A stretch of DNA of 64,000 bases from Cacconaster sp033811195 (GTDB taxonomy: Bacteria; Bacteroidota; Bacteroidia; Bacteroidales; UBA932), in assembly GCA_033811195.1 (NCBI GenBank), contig JAPXOZ010000004.1, forward strand, positions 47,382 through 111,381, written 5' to 3'. Below, in pieces: positions 44,392 through 52,242 of the stretch; positions within the stretch are counted from its first letter, which is position 1, and the number at the start of each line of letters is the position of its first letter. The translations under genes were made by a program, and so were the position numbers. The notes under the pieces were generated by a model, which had not been told where the DNA came from, made no database searches, and saw only the letters and a program-made list of their open reading frames with translations.

Positions 44392-45456
44392 ATGAAGATT
44401 CTTTGTCTCAATCCGGGATCTACTTCTACGAAGATTGCTGTTTTTGAAGATGGAAAACAAGTCTTTATAACCAATATCAAGCACTCTGCGGAAGCGATTG
44501 CAAAGTACAAATCGGTTATAGACCAGTATAAGTTTAGAGAGGAGATTATTCTCAAGACTCTTGCCGACAACGGCTTTGATAAATCGGAGTTCAGTGCCGT
44601 TGTGGGTCGAGGAGGCCTTCTCAAACCTATCCCTTCCGGCACATACGAAGTGAATGAGGCACTGTTGGCCGATCTTCGTGGCTCAGTTGGCGGTGAGCAT
44701 GCTTCCAATCTTGGCGGTATCCTTTCTGATTCGATTGCATCTGAGATCCCAGGCTGTCGCGCATTCATTTCCGACCCTGTAGTTGTGGACGAGCTTAGTG
44801 ACCTGGCCAGGGTAGCCGGTCACCCTAAGTTCAAGCGTATCTCCATTTTTCACACTCTCAACCAGAAAGCTGTTGCCAAACATTATGCGAGCGAAATCGG
44901 AGTTTCTTATGACTCTCTCAATCTCATTGTTGCACATCTTGGTGGAGGCGTTTCAGTAGGAGCACACTATCAAGGAAAGGTAATTGATGTCAATAACGCT
45001 CTCAACGGAGAAGGACCTTTTTCACCCGAGCGCTCCGGTACTCTTCCTGCACAGCAGCTTGCAGATCTCTGCTTTTCCGGTAAATATACACCTGAAGAGG
45101 TCAATAAGATGATTTGCGGACAAGGCGGAGTAGTTGCCTATCTTGGTACGAATGATTTTTATGAGGTAGAACTCAAGATGGTAGATGATCCACATTTCAA
45201 GTTTATTGCCGATGCATTCCTTTACAATGTTGCCAAAGAGATAGGAGCAATGGCAGCTGTCCTTAAAGGCAAAGTGGATGCAATTTTGATTACAGGAGGT
45301 GTGGCAAAAGGCAAGGGAATGATGAAGGATTTGACAGAGTATATAAAGTTTATCGCTCCCGTCAAAATATATCCCGGAGAGGATGAAATGGCCGCTCTGG
45401 CAATGAATGGCTTTGCCGTTCTGGAAGGTCGAGAAGAAGCGAAGGTTTATAGTTAG
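44392..45456 (+). CDS. buk: Butyrate kinase
   Basis: 354-residue acetate/butyrate kinase-fold enzyme phosphorylating ADP from butyryl phosphate. Signatures: ILCLNPGSTSTKIAVFEDGK, VGRGGLLKPIPSGTYEVN, HASNLGG, IFHTLNQKAVAKHYA, VAHLGGGVSVGAHYQGK, NGEGPFSPERSGTLP and ILITGGVAKGKGM. The PGSTSTK start and NLGG block separate it from AckA. Heptad-repeat DNA begins directly after the stop. Confidence 0.95.
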   Translation: MKILCLNPGSTSTKIAVFEDGKQVFITNIKHSAEAIAKYKSVIDQYKFREEIILKTLADNGFDKSEFSAVVGRGGLLKPIPSGTYEVNEALLADLRGSVGGEHASNLGGILSDSIASEIPGCRAFISDPVVVDELSDLARVAGHPKFKRISIFHTLNQKAVAKHYASEIGVSYDSLNLIVAHLGGGVSVGAHYQGKVIDVNNALNGEGPFSPERSGTLPAQQLADLCFSGKYTPEEVNKMICGQGGVVAYLGTNDFYEVELKMVDDPHFKFIADAFLYNVAKEIGAMAAVLKGKVDAILITGGVAKGKGMMKDLTEYIKFIAPVKIYPGEDEMAALAMNGFAVLEGREEAKVYS

Positions 45457-45620
45457 GAGTTTAAAGTTCTGAGTTTAGAGTAATTTTGGAGTTTGGAGTT
45501 GTGTGGGGTAGGGTTGGTTTCGAGTTCTGAGTGGTGCAAGTTACGGGTTACGAGGTGCGGGTTGGTTTCGAGTTACGTGGTGTTTGTCGTGAACTTGAGT
45601 TAGGGTTAAGCTCAGAACTG
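45457..45620 (+). repeat. Heptad-repeat island B
   Basis: About 160 nt of degenerate 7-nt units in the plus orientation (for example GGAGTTT, AAAGTTC, TGAGTTT, GTTACGG, GTTACGA, GGTGCGG). It starts right at the buk stop. Together with the following hairpin and tandem array it fills the 550-nt gap between buk and the convergent gene at 46007. No coding sequence is credible here. Confidence 0.78.
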
Positions 45621-45666
45621 GCTTAAAGTTAAAAGTAGGCCATTTTTGGCTCTCTAAATGAAAAAA

Positions 45667-45692
45667 GGAGGATGATTTCAAAATCGTCCCCC
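45667..45692. terminator. Bidirectional terminator between convergent genes
   Basis: The 12-nt arms 45667-45678 and 45681-45692 pair with one mismatch and one G-T pair. T-rich tracts follow on the plus strand (TTCCTTTTTC) and, read on the minus strand, CCTTTTTTC. It serves buk and possibly the gene at 46007. Confidence 0.75.
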
Positions 45693-45730
45693 TTCCTTTT
45701 TCTCTCAAAATTCCTCATTGCACCCTACCC

Positions 45731-45996
45731 ACTCCACACTCAGAACTCCACACTCAGAACTCCACACTCAGAACTCCACACTCAGAACTCCACACTCAGA
45801 ACTCCACACTCAGAACTCCACACTCAGAACTCCACACTCAGAACTCCACACTCAGAACTCCGCACTCAGAACTCCGCACTCAGAACTCCACACTCAGAAC
45901 TCCACACTCAGAACTCCGCACTCAGAACTCCACACTCAGAACTCCACACTCAGAACTCCGCACTCAGAACTCCACACTCAGAACTCCACACTCAGA
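45731..45996. repeat. 19-copy 14-bp tandem repeat (minisatellite)
   Basis: Exactly 19 head-to-tail units of ACTCCACACTCAGA; four copies (at 45857, 45871, 45913, 45955) read ACTCCGCACTCAGA and no other change is seen. Read on the minus strand the unit is two heptads (TCTGAGT, GTGGAGT), so it belongs to the same family as the heptad islands but is almost homogeneous. The array stops 10 nt short of the stop codon of the gene at 46007. The 14-nt length leaves all plus frames open, giving two artefactual ORFs. Confidence 0.95.
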
Positions 45997-46006
45997 ACTA
46001 TTTTTT

Positions 46007-47023
46007 CTATCTTTTAATCAAGGTAGCTGCAATCTGATGTGCCATCATAAGGAAGTCATCGGCAATAGCGGAATCAAATGTGATTACAACATTGAGTTGG
46101 ATGTCGTCAACAATGATGGCTTTCTTGTAGATATAGCTATCATCCTTGTGGCCGATGATGTAAAATTCATTTTCAGAGATGGTCGTATCGTCAAGGATAT
46201 AGCCTATCTCTTTGAATCCTTCACATTTTTCCTCAAAATGCTCCTGTATGGTCTGATTGAACATCACAGTGCTGTTATAGCCGCCATAAGCATAGAATCT
46301 GGCAAGACCATTGTCCGAAATAAATAACTGTCCATCTCCATTTTCAGGCTCCCCTTGTCCGGTGAAATTGAAAGGATACCTGATGGTGAACCCGAAACGT
46401 TCATTGTAATAACATCTGTCCATAACCAGGTCAAGTTGGTCAAATCCACCAAATCCGTCCCATTCAAGATGGCCGACTTTCTGATACTCTTCGCCTCTTA
46501 CATAGACAGTGATGTCTTTGCCTTTCTGGGGCAATTCTATATAGTAGCGGGTAGCATCCGGTATGGAGGCTGCAAGTGCAGGAAGCGGTTTTAGAGTCTG
46601 CTCTTCAATGCGGTGTTCGTAAAACATCTTTAGTGCTTTCTCATTTTCTCTAAGGACAACGCCCACTATCCGCCTGCCATCCGGCACTTTCCAGTAGCAC
46701 ATCTGGAGATTACCCTCCTGCTCACCGGAAATGCCCGCACGCATATAGCCATTGCGTTTATCCATTAAAACATAGCCATTAGGGTCACTGGTGATATCTA
46801 TTTCGTGGTAGACATTATATGCCACTTGCAATACATCGTTTGAAAATGCTTTGGAAATGACGTTAAAGTAGTACTCAATATCCGGAATGGACTGGTCGGG
46901 AAGGGTGATGACTTTCTCCTGCCAGATATTCTCAATCTGGGGGACATTCATCCTGCCGGCAAAAACTGATCCTGAAATCAACAGCGCCGACAGTGTGTTG
47001 ACTAGGATTATCAGTCGTTTCAT
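46007..47023 (-). CDS. Secreted protein of unknown function
   Basis: 338 residues with a signal peptide (1-22, ending SVFAG), so exported. I do not recognise a family. The middle contains a YYxELPQKGKDITVYVRG strand-rich part. The C-terminal third (RFGFTIRYPFNFTGQGEPENGDGQLFISDNGLARFYAYGGYN onward) has the look of PsbP-like or lipoprotein-type domains that recognise exported stress proteins. It is convergent with buk, separated by the terminator and minisatellite. Its stop lies 10 nt beyond the tandem array, so copy-number changes could not alter the protein. Confidence 0.75.
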   Translation of the reverse strand: MKRLIILVNTLSALLISGSVFAGRMNVPQIENIWQEKVITLPDQSIPDIEYYFNVISKAFSNDVLQVAYNVYHEIDITSDPNGYVLMDKRNGYMRAGISGEQEGNLQMCYWKVPDGRRIVGVVLRENEKALKMFYEHRIEEQTLKPLPALAASIPDATRYYIELPQKGKDITVYVRGEEYQKVGHLEWDGFGGFDQLDLVMDRCYYNERFGFTIRYPFNFTGQGEPENGDGQLFISDNGLARFYAYGGYNSTVMFNQTIQEHFEEKCEGFKEIGYILDDTTISENEFYIIGHKDDSYIYKKAIIVDDIQLNVVITFDSAIADDFLMMAHQIAATLIKR

Positions 47024-47193
47024 TGTATATGTGGTATTGGTTGTTAGTATTTATCACCAGCAATTGTTAGGAACAATATCAGTACTATCCGTTTCGCCGT
47101 CTTAGGGATCTACTCTAGATTCTCAAATATACAAAATATTTTTCAAATCTTAATGCTTATCTTTGCATGGAAAAAACAATTTTTTATGTTTTT

Positions 47194-48600
47194 ATGGCAG
47201 AGAAGATACCTGTAGAGCTTGGAACGGAAAAGATTGGCACATTGTTGAGGCAATATGCAGTACCGGCAATTATAGCGATGACCGCTTCCTCGCTTTACAA
47301 TATGGTGGATAGCATATTTATAGGCCAGGGAGTGGGACCTCTCGCCATTTCCGGTCTGGCAGTAACGTTTCCCCTTATGAACCTATCAGCGGCCTTTGGA
47401 ACACTGGTAGGTGTCGGAGGTGCTACTCTCGTATCGGTGCTGCTGGGACAGCGCAACTATGACATGGCGAAGAAGGTGCTTGCAAATGTCTTTATCCTCA
47501 ATGTTGTCATCGGAGTGCTCTTTACCATCTTCTCGCTCTCATTCCTCGACCCGATTCTTAGATTTTTCGGTGCGAGCGACGATACCCTCCCTTATGCCAG
47601 GGAGTATATGACTGTGATATTGTCAGGTAATATTATCACCCATCTCTATTTCGGACTAAATGCCATACTCAGGGCGTCGGGGTTTCCCAAGAAAGCGATG
47701 ACGGCCACCATTTTAACCGTTGTGCTAAATACCATACTTGATCCGATTTTCATCTTCCTCTTTGATATGGGAATTCAGGGTGCGGCAATTGCCACGGTCA
47801 TTTCTCAGGCTGTATCGCTGGTATGGGTTTTCCGAATGCTCTCCGATAGAAGGAAACTGCTCCATTTTTCCAAGGATAAATTCTCTCTTGACTGGAAGAT
47901 TGCTCTCCGTTCGCTTTCGATTGGCATGGCACCTTTCCTAATGAATATTACCTCTTCCCTAGTGGTGATATTGATAAATAATCAGCTTAGAAGACATGGT
48001 GGCGATATGGCAATTGGCGCTTACGGAATAATCAACAGAATTGTATATCTTTTCATCATGATAGTTATGGGATTTACGCAGGGTATGCAGCCCATAGCCG
48101 GATATAATTATGGAGCTAAACTCTATTCAAGAGTGACTGAGGTCTTTCGTCTTACGGTCTTTTGGGCAACACTTATAACTACCCTCTGTTTTTTGGTGGG
48201 AATGTTTTTTCCTGGTGTTGCGGTATCGCTTTTTACCAGAGATCCTGAACTCAAGGCGATTGCTATGCGTGGTTTGAGAATTGATGTCTGCCTTTTCCCG
48301 ATCGTTGGATTTCAAATGGTGACTTCCAACTTTTTCCAGAGTCTCGGACTTGCCAAGAGGGCGATTTTCCTCTCCCTTTCACGTCAGCTGCTCTTTTTGA
48401 TTCCCTGCCTTGCAATACTCCCGAGCTTTTTCGGAGTTGACGGAGTATGGATGAGCATGCCGGTATCAGATGCAATAGCAACAGTCGTAGCAGCTCTGAT
48501 GCTGAGCTCTTTAATCCGCAAATTCAGGGCAGAAACCACCATGCAAAATACCTTGGAAGACAACGCCAATAGCCAACAATCAATAATAAGCAGCAATTAG
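47194..48600 (+). CDS. MATE-family multidrug exporter
   Basis: Cation-coupled drug/metabolite exporter with 12 helices. It has 468 residues from ATG 47194 (MAEKIPVELGTEKIGTLLRQYAVPAIIAM). The NorM/DinF-type repeats are visible, including MVDSIFIGQGVGPLAISGLAVTFPLMN and GFTQGMQPIAGYNYGAK. An earlier ATG at 47167 lies one base after a -7 element (TATCTTTG, 47158-47165), upstream of the likely transcription start. I therefore prefer 47194. Confidence 0.9.
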   Translation: MAEKIPVELGTEKIGTLLRQYAVPAIIAMTASSLYNMVDSIFIGQGVGPLAISGLAVTFPLMNLSAAFGTLVGVGGATLVSVLLGQRNYDMAKKVLANVFILNVVIGVLFTIFSLSFLDPILRFFGASDDTLPYAREYMTVILSGNIITHLYFGLNAILRASGFPKKAMTATILTVVLNTILDPIFIFLFDMGIQGAAIATVISQAVSLVWVFRMLSDRRKLLHFSKDKFSLDWKIALRSLSIGMAPFLMNITSSLVVILINNQLRRHGGDMAIGAYGIINRIVYLFIMIVMGFTQGMQPIAGYNYGAKLYSRVTEVFRLTVFWATLITTLCFLVGMFFPGVAVSLFTRDPELKAIAMRGLRIDVCLFPIVGFQMVTSNFFQSLGLAKRAIFLSLSRQLLFLIPCLAILPSFFGVDGVWMSMPVSDAIATVVAALMLSSLIRKFRAETTMQNTLEDNANSQQSIISSN

Positions 48601-48693
48601 CAGGTAAGATAATTGATTGACAAAGATAAATGTATGAATAAATAATTATAGACAAAAAGAATTATTATTTGGGTGTAAAATCAACATTTAGAT

Positions 48694-48770
48694 CCATAAC
48701 CCATAACTAGCACCCTAACCCCAAACTAGTAACTTTTAACTCAATACTACACACTACATACTCATAACTC
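48694..48770 (-). repeat. Heptad-repeat island D, abutting a start codon
   Basis: Exactly eleven 7-nt units in one phase (plus-strand CCATAAC, CCATAAC, TAGCACC ... CATACTC, ATAACTC), in the orientation opposite to islands A, F and G. It ends 3 nt before the ATG at 48774, so it must form the leader and/or promoter of that gene. Confidence 0.82.
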
Positions 48771-48773
48771 AAA

Positions 48774-49400
48774 ATGGAACATTTTGTAATAACCATAGGA
48801 CGCCAGATTGGCAGCGGAGGACTTGACACAGCCTCCATGCTTTCCGAACAGCTCGGCGTACCGATGTATGACAAGAATCTCCTGATGGAGGTTTCCAAAC
48901 AGAGCGGACTTGCCTGCGAATTCTTTGAAAAACGGGATGAAAAGGCGGCTAAAAGACCGTTGGGTCGTTTTTTTGGACTTAGATCCACAATGCAGGGCAA
49001 TGACGGATTTCCTGCGTTCAATGCCATCTCAGATGAACAACTCTTTAATATCCAGAGTGAGGTGATGCGGAATATTGTAGAAAAAGAATCCTGCATAATA
49101 GTGGGTAGATGCGCAGACTATGTCCTTCGAGACCATCCACGTTGCCTTAGTATATTTATCAGCGCCTCAATGGAGGATAGGGTTGCCAGAATTGTTGCAG
49201 GACAGGGTATATCCGAATCCGAAGCTCGCCGCATTATAGAACACGGAGATCGTAAACGCGCCGATTATTACAACTATTACACCTTTAAACAATGGGGAGA
49301 TTGCTCAAGTTATCACCTCTGCCTTAATTCCTCCAAACTGGGTAGTATAGAAAATGTGGTGAAGGTTATACGCAATTACATGGAAGTAATAAATTTTTGA
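48774..49400 (+). CDS. Cytidylate kinase-like family protein
   Basis: 208 residues of the Cytidylate_kin2 group. The P-loop-like start is VITIGRQIGSGGLDTASMLSEQLGVPMYDKNLL and a central IIVGRCADYVLRDHP follows. The R-x-A-R pattern (EDRVARIVAGQGISESEARRIIEHGDRKRADYYNYYT) is typical. It is not the housekeeping Cmk, and the substrate is unknown. EttA follows after 6 nt, so the two are probably co-transcribed. The region just upstream is a heptad-repeat island, and no clear Bacteroidota promoter is seen there. Confidence 0.85.
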   Translation: MEHFVITIGRQIGSGGLDTASMLSEQLGVPMYDKNLLMEVSKQSGLACEFFEKRDEKAAKRPLGRFFGLRSTMQGNDGFPAFNAISDEQLFNIQSEVMRNIVEKESCIIVGRCADYVLRDHPRCLSIFISASMEDRVARIVAGQGISESEARRIIEHGDRKRADYYNYYTFKQWGDCSSYHLCLNSSKLGSIENVVKVIRNYMEVINF

Positions 49401-49406
49401 TATATC

Positions 49407-51083
49407 ATGGCTGACGAAAAAATTATCTTTTCGATGAACGGGGTGAGCAAGATTCTCCCTCACAACAATAAAGTAATCATCAAGGACATTTATCTCTCAT
49501 TTTTCTATGGCGCTAAAATCGGCATCATAGGTCTTAACGGCTCAGGTAAATCCACAGTATTGAAAATCATTGCGGGTGTAGAGATCCCTACCCAAGGCGA
49601 AGTGGTATTTGCTCCGGGGTATAGTGTGGGCTATTTGGAGCAAGAGCCACAGCTCGATGACTCCAAAACGGTGATTGACGTGGTGAGAGAGGGTGTCCAA
49701 GAGGTAATGGATTTACTTAAAGAGTACGAAGAGGTTAATCTCAAATTTATGGAGCCGATGGATGATGATGAGATGAACGCTCTAATTGAGCGTCAGGGCG
49801 AGCTTACCGATAGAATTGAACAGGTGAGTGGCTGGGATATCGACTCCAGATTGGAAAGAGCGATGGATGCACTTCAATGCCCTGAGCCGGATGCTTCTAT
49901 AGCCACTCTCAGTGGTGGAGAGAGACGTAGAGTGGCACTTTGCCGTCTGCTGCTTCAGGAACCTGATGTGTTACTTCTGGACGAGCCGACCAACCACCTC
50001 GACACCGAGAGTATTCAGTGGCTTGAAGCGCACCTCAAACAGTATAAGGGTACTGTTATCGCAGTAACGCACGACAGATATTTTCTGGATAATGTAGCAG
50101 GATGGATACTCGAACTCGACAGGGGAGAGGGTATCCCCTGGAAGGGTAATTACTCCTCATGGCTCGAACAGAAGAGTATTCGCCTGGCGATGGAGGAGAA
50201 GCAGGAGAGTAAACGTCGCAAGACTCTCGAACGTGAGCTCGAATGGGTCAGGATGGCCCCAAAAGCGCGTCACGCCAAGTCTAAAGCACGTTTGGGTGCA
50301 TACGAAAAGCTCCTAAGTGAAGATGGACGCCAGAAGGAAGAGAGGCTCGAGATCTTTATTCCCAATGGTCCTCGTCTGGGTAATAAGGTGATCGAATTTC
50401 AGGGGGTAAGTAAGGCATACGGAGACAAGATACTATTTGAGGATCTAAGCTTTAAGCTACCTCCGGCAGGTATAGTAGGAATTATTGGCCCCAACGGCTC
50501 AGGTAAAACCACACTTTTCAGGCTGATAATGGGCTATGAGCAGCCGGATTCGGGCACATTCGAGATAGGGGAGAGCGTCAAGATAGCTTATGTAGATCAG
50601 CAACACAAGCAGATAGATCCCAACCTAACCGTCTATGAGACCATTACGCAGAATTCCGAGTATGTGAGACTTGGCAATCGTGATGTCAATGCACGTGCCT
50701 ATGTATCAAGGTTTAATTTTAGCGGAGCTGACCAGGAGAAACTATGCGGGGTACTTTCGGGAGGTGAGCGCAACCGTCTGCACCTTGCACTGACCCTAAA
50801 GGAGAATGCCAACGTATTGTTGCTCGACGAGCCTACCAACGATGTGGATATCAATACCATTCGTGCTCTCGAGGAGGGTCTTGACAATTTTGCCGGTTGT
50901 GCTGTGGTAATCTCCCACGACAGATGGTTCCTCGACCGTATTGCAACTCATATTCTTGCTTTTGAGGGCGATTCGCAGGTCTATTTCTTCGAGGGAACCT
51001 ATTCGGAGTATGAGGAGAATAAAAAGCGCCGTTTGGGCAATGTAGAGCCCAAACGTTTCAAGTATAAGAAATTGATAGGATAA
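49407..51083 (+). CDS. ettA: ABC-F translation factor EttA
   Basis: 558 residues, no membrane segment. There are two ABC domains: Walker A GLNGSGKSTVLK and GPNGSGKTTLFR; signatures LSGGERRRVALCRLLL and LSGGERNRLHLALTL; Walker B LLLDEPTNHLD and LLLDEPTNDVD. The LSGGERRRVALC..EPTNHLDTES and EPTNDVDINT patterns and the length match the energy-dependent translational throttle protein, which gates the first peptide bond at the ribosomal E site according to ATP/ADP. A linker (about 245-310) contains the arm and P-site tRNA interaction motif region. It lies 6 nt after the cytidylate-kinase-like gene and converges on asnA. Confidence 0.93.
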   Translation: MADEKIIFSMNGVSKILPHNNKVIIKDIYLSFFYGAKIGIIGLNGSGKSTVLKIIAGVEIPTQGEVVFAPGYSVGYLEQEPQLDDSKTVIDVVREGVQEVMDLLKEYEEVNLKFMEPMDDDEMNALIERQGELTDRIEQVSGWDIDSRLERAMDALQCPEPDASIATLSGGERRRVALCRLLLQEPDVLLLDEPTNHLDTESIQWLEAHLKQYKGTVIAVTHDRYFLDNVAGWILELDRGEGIPWKGNYSSWLEQKSIRLAMEEKQESKRRKTLERELEWVRMAPKARHAKSKARLGAYEKLLSEDGRQKEERLEIFIPNGPRLGNKVIEFQGVSKAYGDKILFEDLSFKLPPAGIVGIIGPNGSGKTTLFRLIMGYEQPDSGTFEIGESVKIAYVDQQHKQIDPNLTVYETITQNSEYVRLGNRDVNARAYVSRFNFSGADQEKLCGVLSGGERNRLHLALTLKENANVLLLDEPTNDVDINTIRALEEGLDNFAGCAVVISHDRWFLDRIATHILAFEGDSQVYFFEGTYSEYEENKKRRLGNVEPKRFKYKKLIG

Positions 51084-51101
51084 AGACCTTTTCTGCCTGA
51101 T

Positions 51102-52139
51102 TCAGGCGAGGTCTATACCGTGTTTGTAGCACTCCATCCGCATTGCTTCCGGCCAGACACTGCTCTGGATTTCGCCTATATGGGCTTTTCTGAGCAGAAA
51201 CATGCAGAGTCGCGATTGTCCAATGCCACCGCCTATGGTGAGGGGCAGTTCTCCTGAGAGTAGCTTGTGGTGGAAGTAAAGTTCCGACTTCCATTCTTCT
51301 TCACTTAGAGATAGCTGGTGACGAAGCGCTTCCTCATCTACCCTTATGCCCATAGATGATATCTCGAAGGCGCACTCCAACACAGGATTCCATAGCAACA
51401 GGTCTCCGTTGAGTCCCTGATATCCTTCAGAATTTTGGGTGCTCCAGTCATCGTAATCCGATGCCCTTGTGTCGTGTGGTTTCCCATCTGATAGTTTTCC
51501 TCCGATGCCAATGATAAAGACTGCCTTTTTTTCCTTACAGATCGCGTCTTCCCTCTTTTTCGGAGAAAACCAGGGATACCTTTGCAGCAATTCTTCCGAA
51601 TGAATAAAGAAGATTTCCTCCGGTAGTATTGGATGAATTTGTGGAAAGTCCACATAGATCTTATTTTCGGTCACTTTTATCGCCTCATAAATACGGCGAA
51701 CAATCTTTTTGAGGAATTCCAGATTTCTTTCGGAACTTTCTATTACTCTTTCCCAGTCCCATTGATCCACGTAGATTGAGTGGATGTTGTCCAGTTCTTC
51801 GTCGGGGCGGATTGCATTCATATCGGTATAGATACCGCTTCCAATGGGAGTTTTAAGGGTTGCCAGCTTTAGGCGTTTCCATTTTGCAAGAGAATGTACC
51901 ACTTCGGCGAGGTTATCCTGCATATCTTTTATGGGAAAACTTACCGGACGTTCTATTCCATTTAAGTCATCGTTGATTCCGGTTCCCTTCATCACCACCA
52001 TTGGTGCTGTAACACGCAGCAGTGAGAGTTGAGCGGAAAGGTTGAGCTGAAACATATCTTTAACCACTTTGATGGCTTTTTCGGTCCTGACGACCGTACC
52101 GAGGATATTGCTGTAACCGGCGGGAATATAGAGTGACAT
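51102..52139 (-). CDS. asnA: Aspartate-ammonia ligase
   Basis: ATP-dependent asparagine synthetase using ammonia, class II tRNA-synthetase fold. It has 345 residues from ATG 52139 (MSLYIPAGYSNILG); an upstream in-frame start adds four residues and is less likely. Typical blocks: LLRVTAPMVVMKGTGINDDLNGIERPVSFPI, SIYVDQWDWE and GGGIGQSRLCMFLLRKAHIGE near the end (motif 3 Arg). It is monocistronic, convergent with ettA, with its own promoter shared back to back with the acyl-CoA ligase gene. Confidence 0.95.
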   Translation of the reverse strand: MSLYIPAGYSNILGTVVRTEKAIKVVKDMFQLNLSAQLSLLRVTAPMVVMKGTGINDDLNGIERPVSFPIKDMQDNLAEVVHSLAKWKRLKLATLKTPIGSGIYTDMNAIRPDEELDNIHSIYVDQWDWERVIESSERNLEFLKKIVRRIYEAIKVTENKIYVDFPQIHPILPEEIFFIHSEELLQRYPWFSPKKREDAICKEKKAVFIIGIGGKLSDGKPHDTRASDYDDWSTQNSEGYQGLNGDLLLWNPVLECAFEISSMGIRVDEEALRHQLSLSEEEWKSELYFHHKLLSGELPLTIGGGIGQSRLCMFLLRKAHIGEIQSSVWPEAMRMECYKHGIDLA

Positions 52140-52165
52140 AGTCTGTAGCAAGTCTTTTTAGGGTT

Positions 52166-52197
52166 CAAATCTATGCCAACTCTAACAATTATCCAAA
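52166..52197 (-). promoter_or_regulatory. Promoter of asnA
   Basis: Minus strand TTTG (52197-52194), 20 nt, TAGATTTG (52173-52166), one base longer than the ideal spacing, ending 26 nt before the asnA ATG. On the plus strand TATCTTTG (52204-52211) is a -7 element for the divergent acyl-CoA ligase gene at 52243. Confidence 0.72.
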
Positions 52198-52242
52198 TAT
52201 TTATATCTTTGCCATTTAAATGAACCCCCGTTTCTACAAAGT

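Noticed and set aside
45672..46037. Two long overlapping ORFs encoding HTQNSTLRTPHSEL-type repeats
   Set aside because: They are produced by the 14-bp tandem repeat, which has no stop on the plus strand and gives the same periodic peptide in every frame; there is no promoter or credible start, and the sequence belongs to an intergenic repeat family.
48637..48665. AT-rich inverted repeat after the MATE gene as a terminator
   Set aside because: The stem is short and purely A-T, and no T-run follows; not supported.
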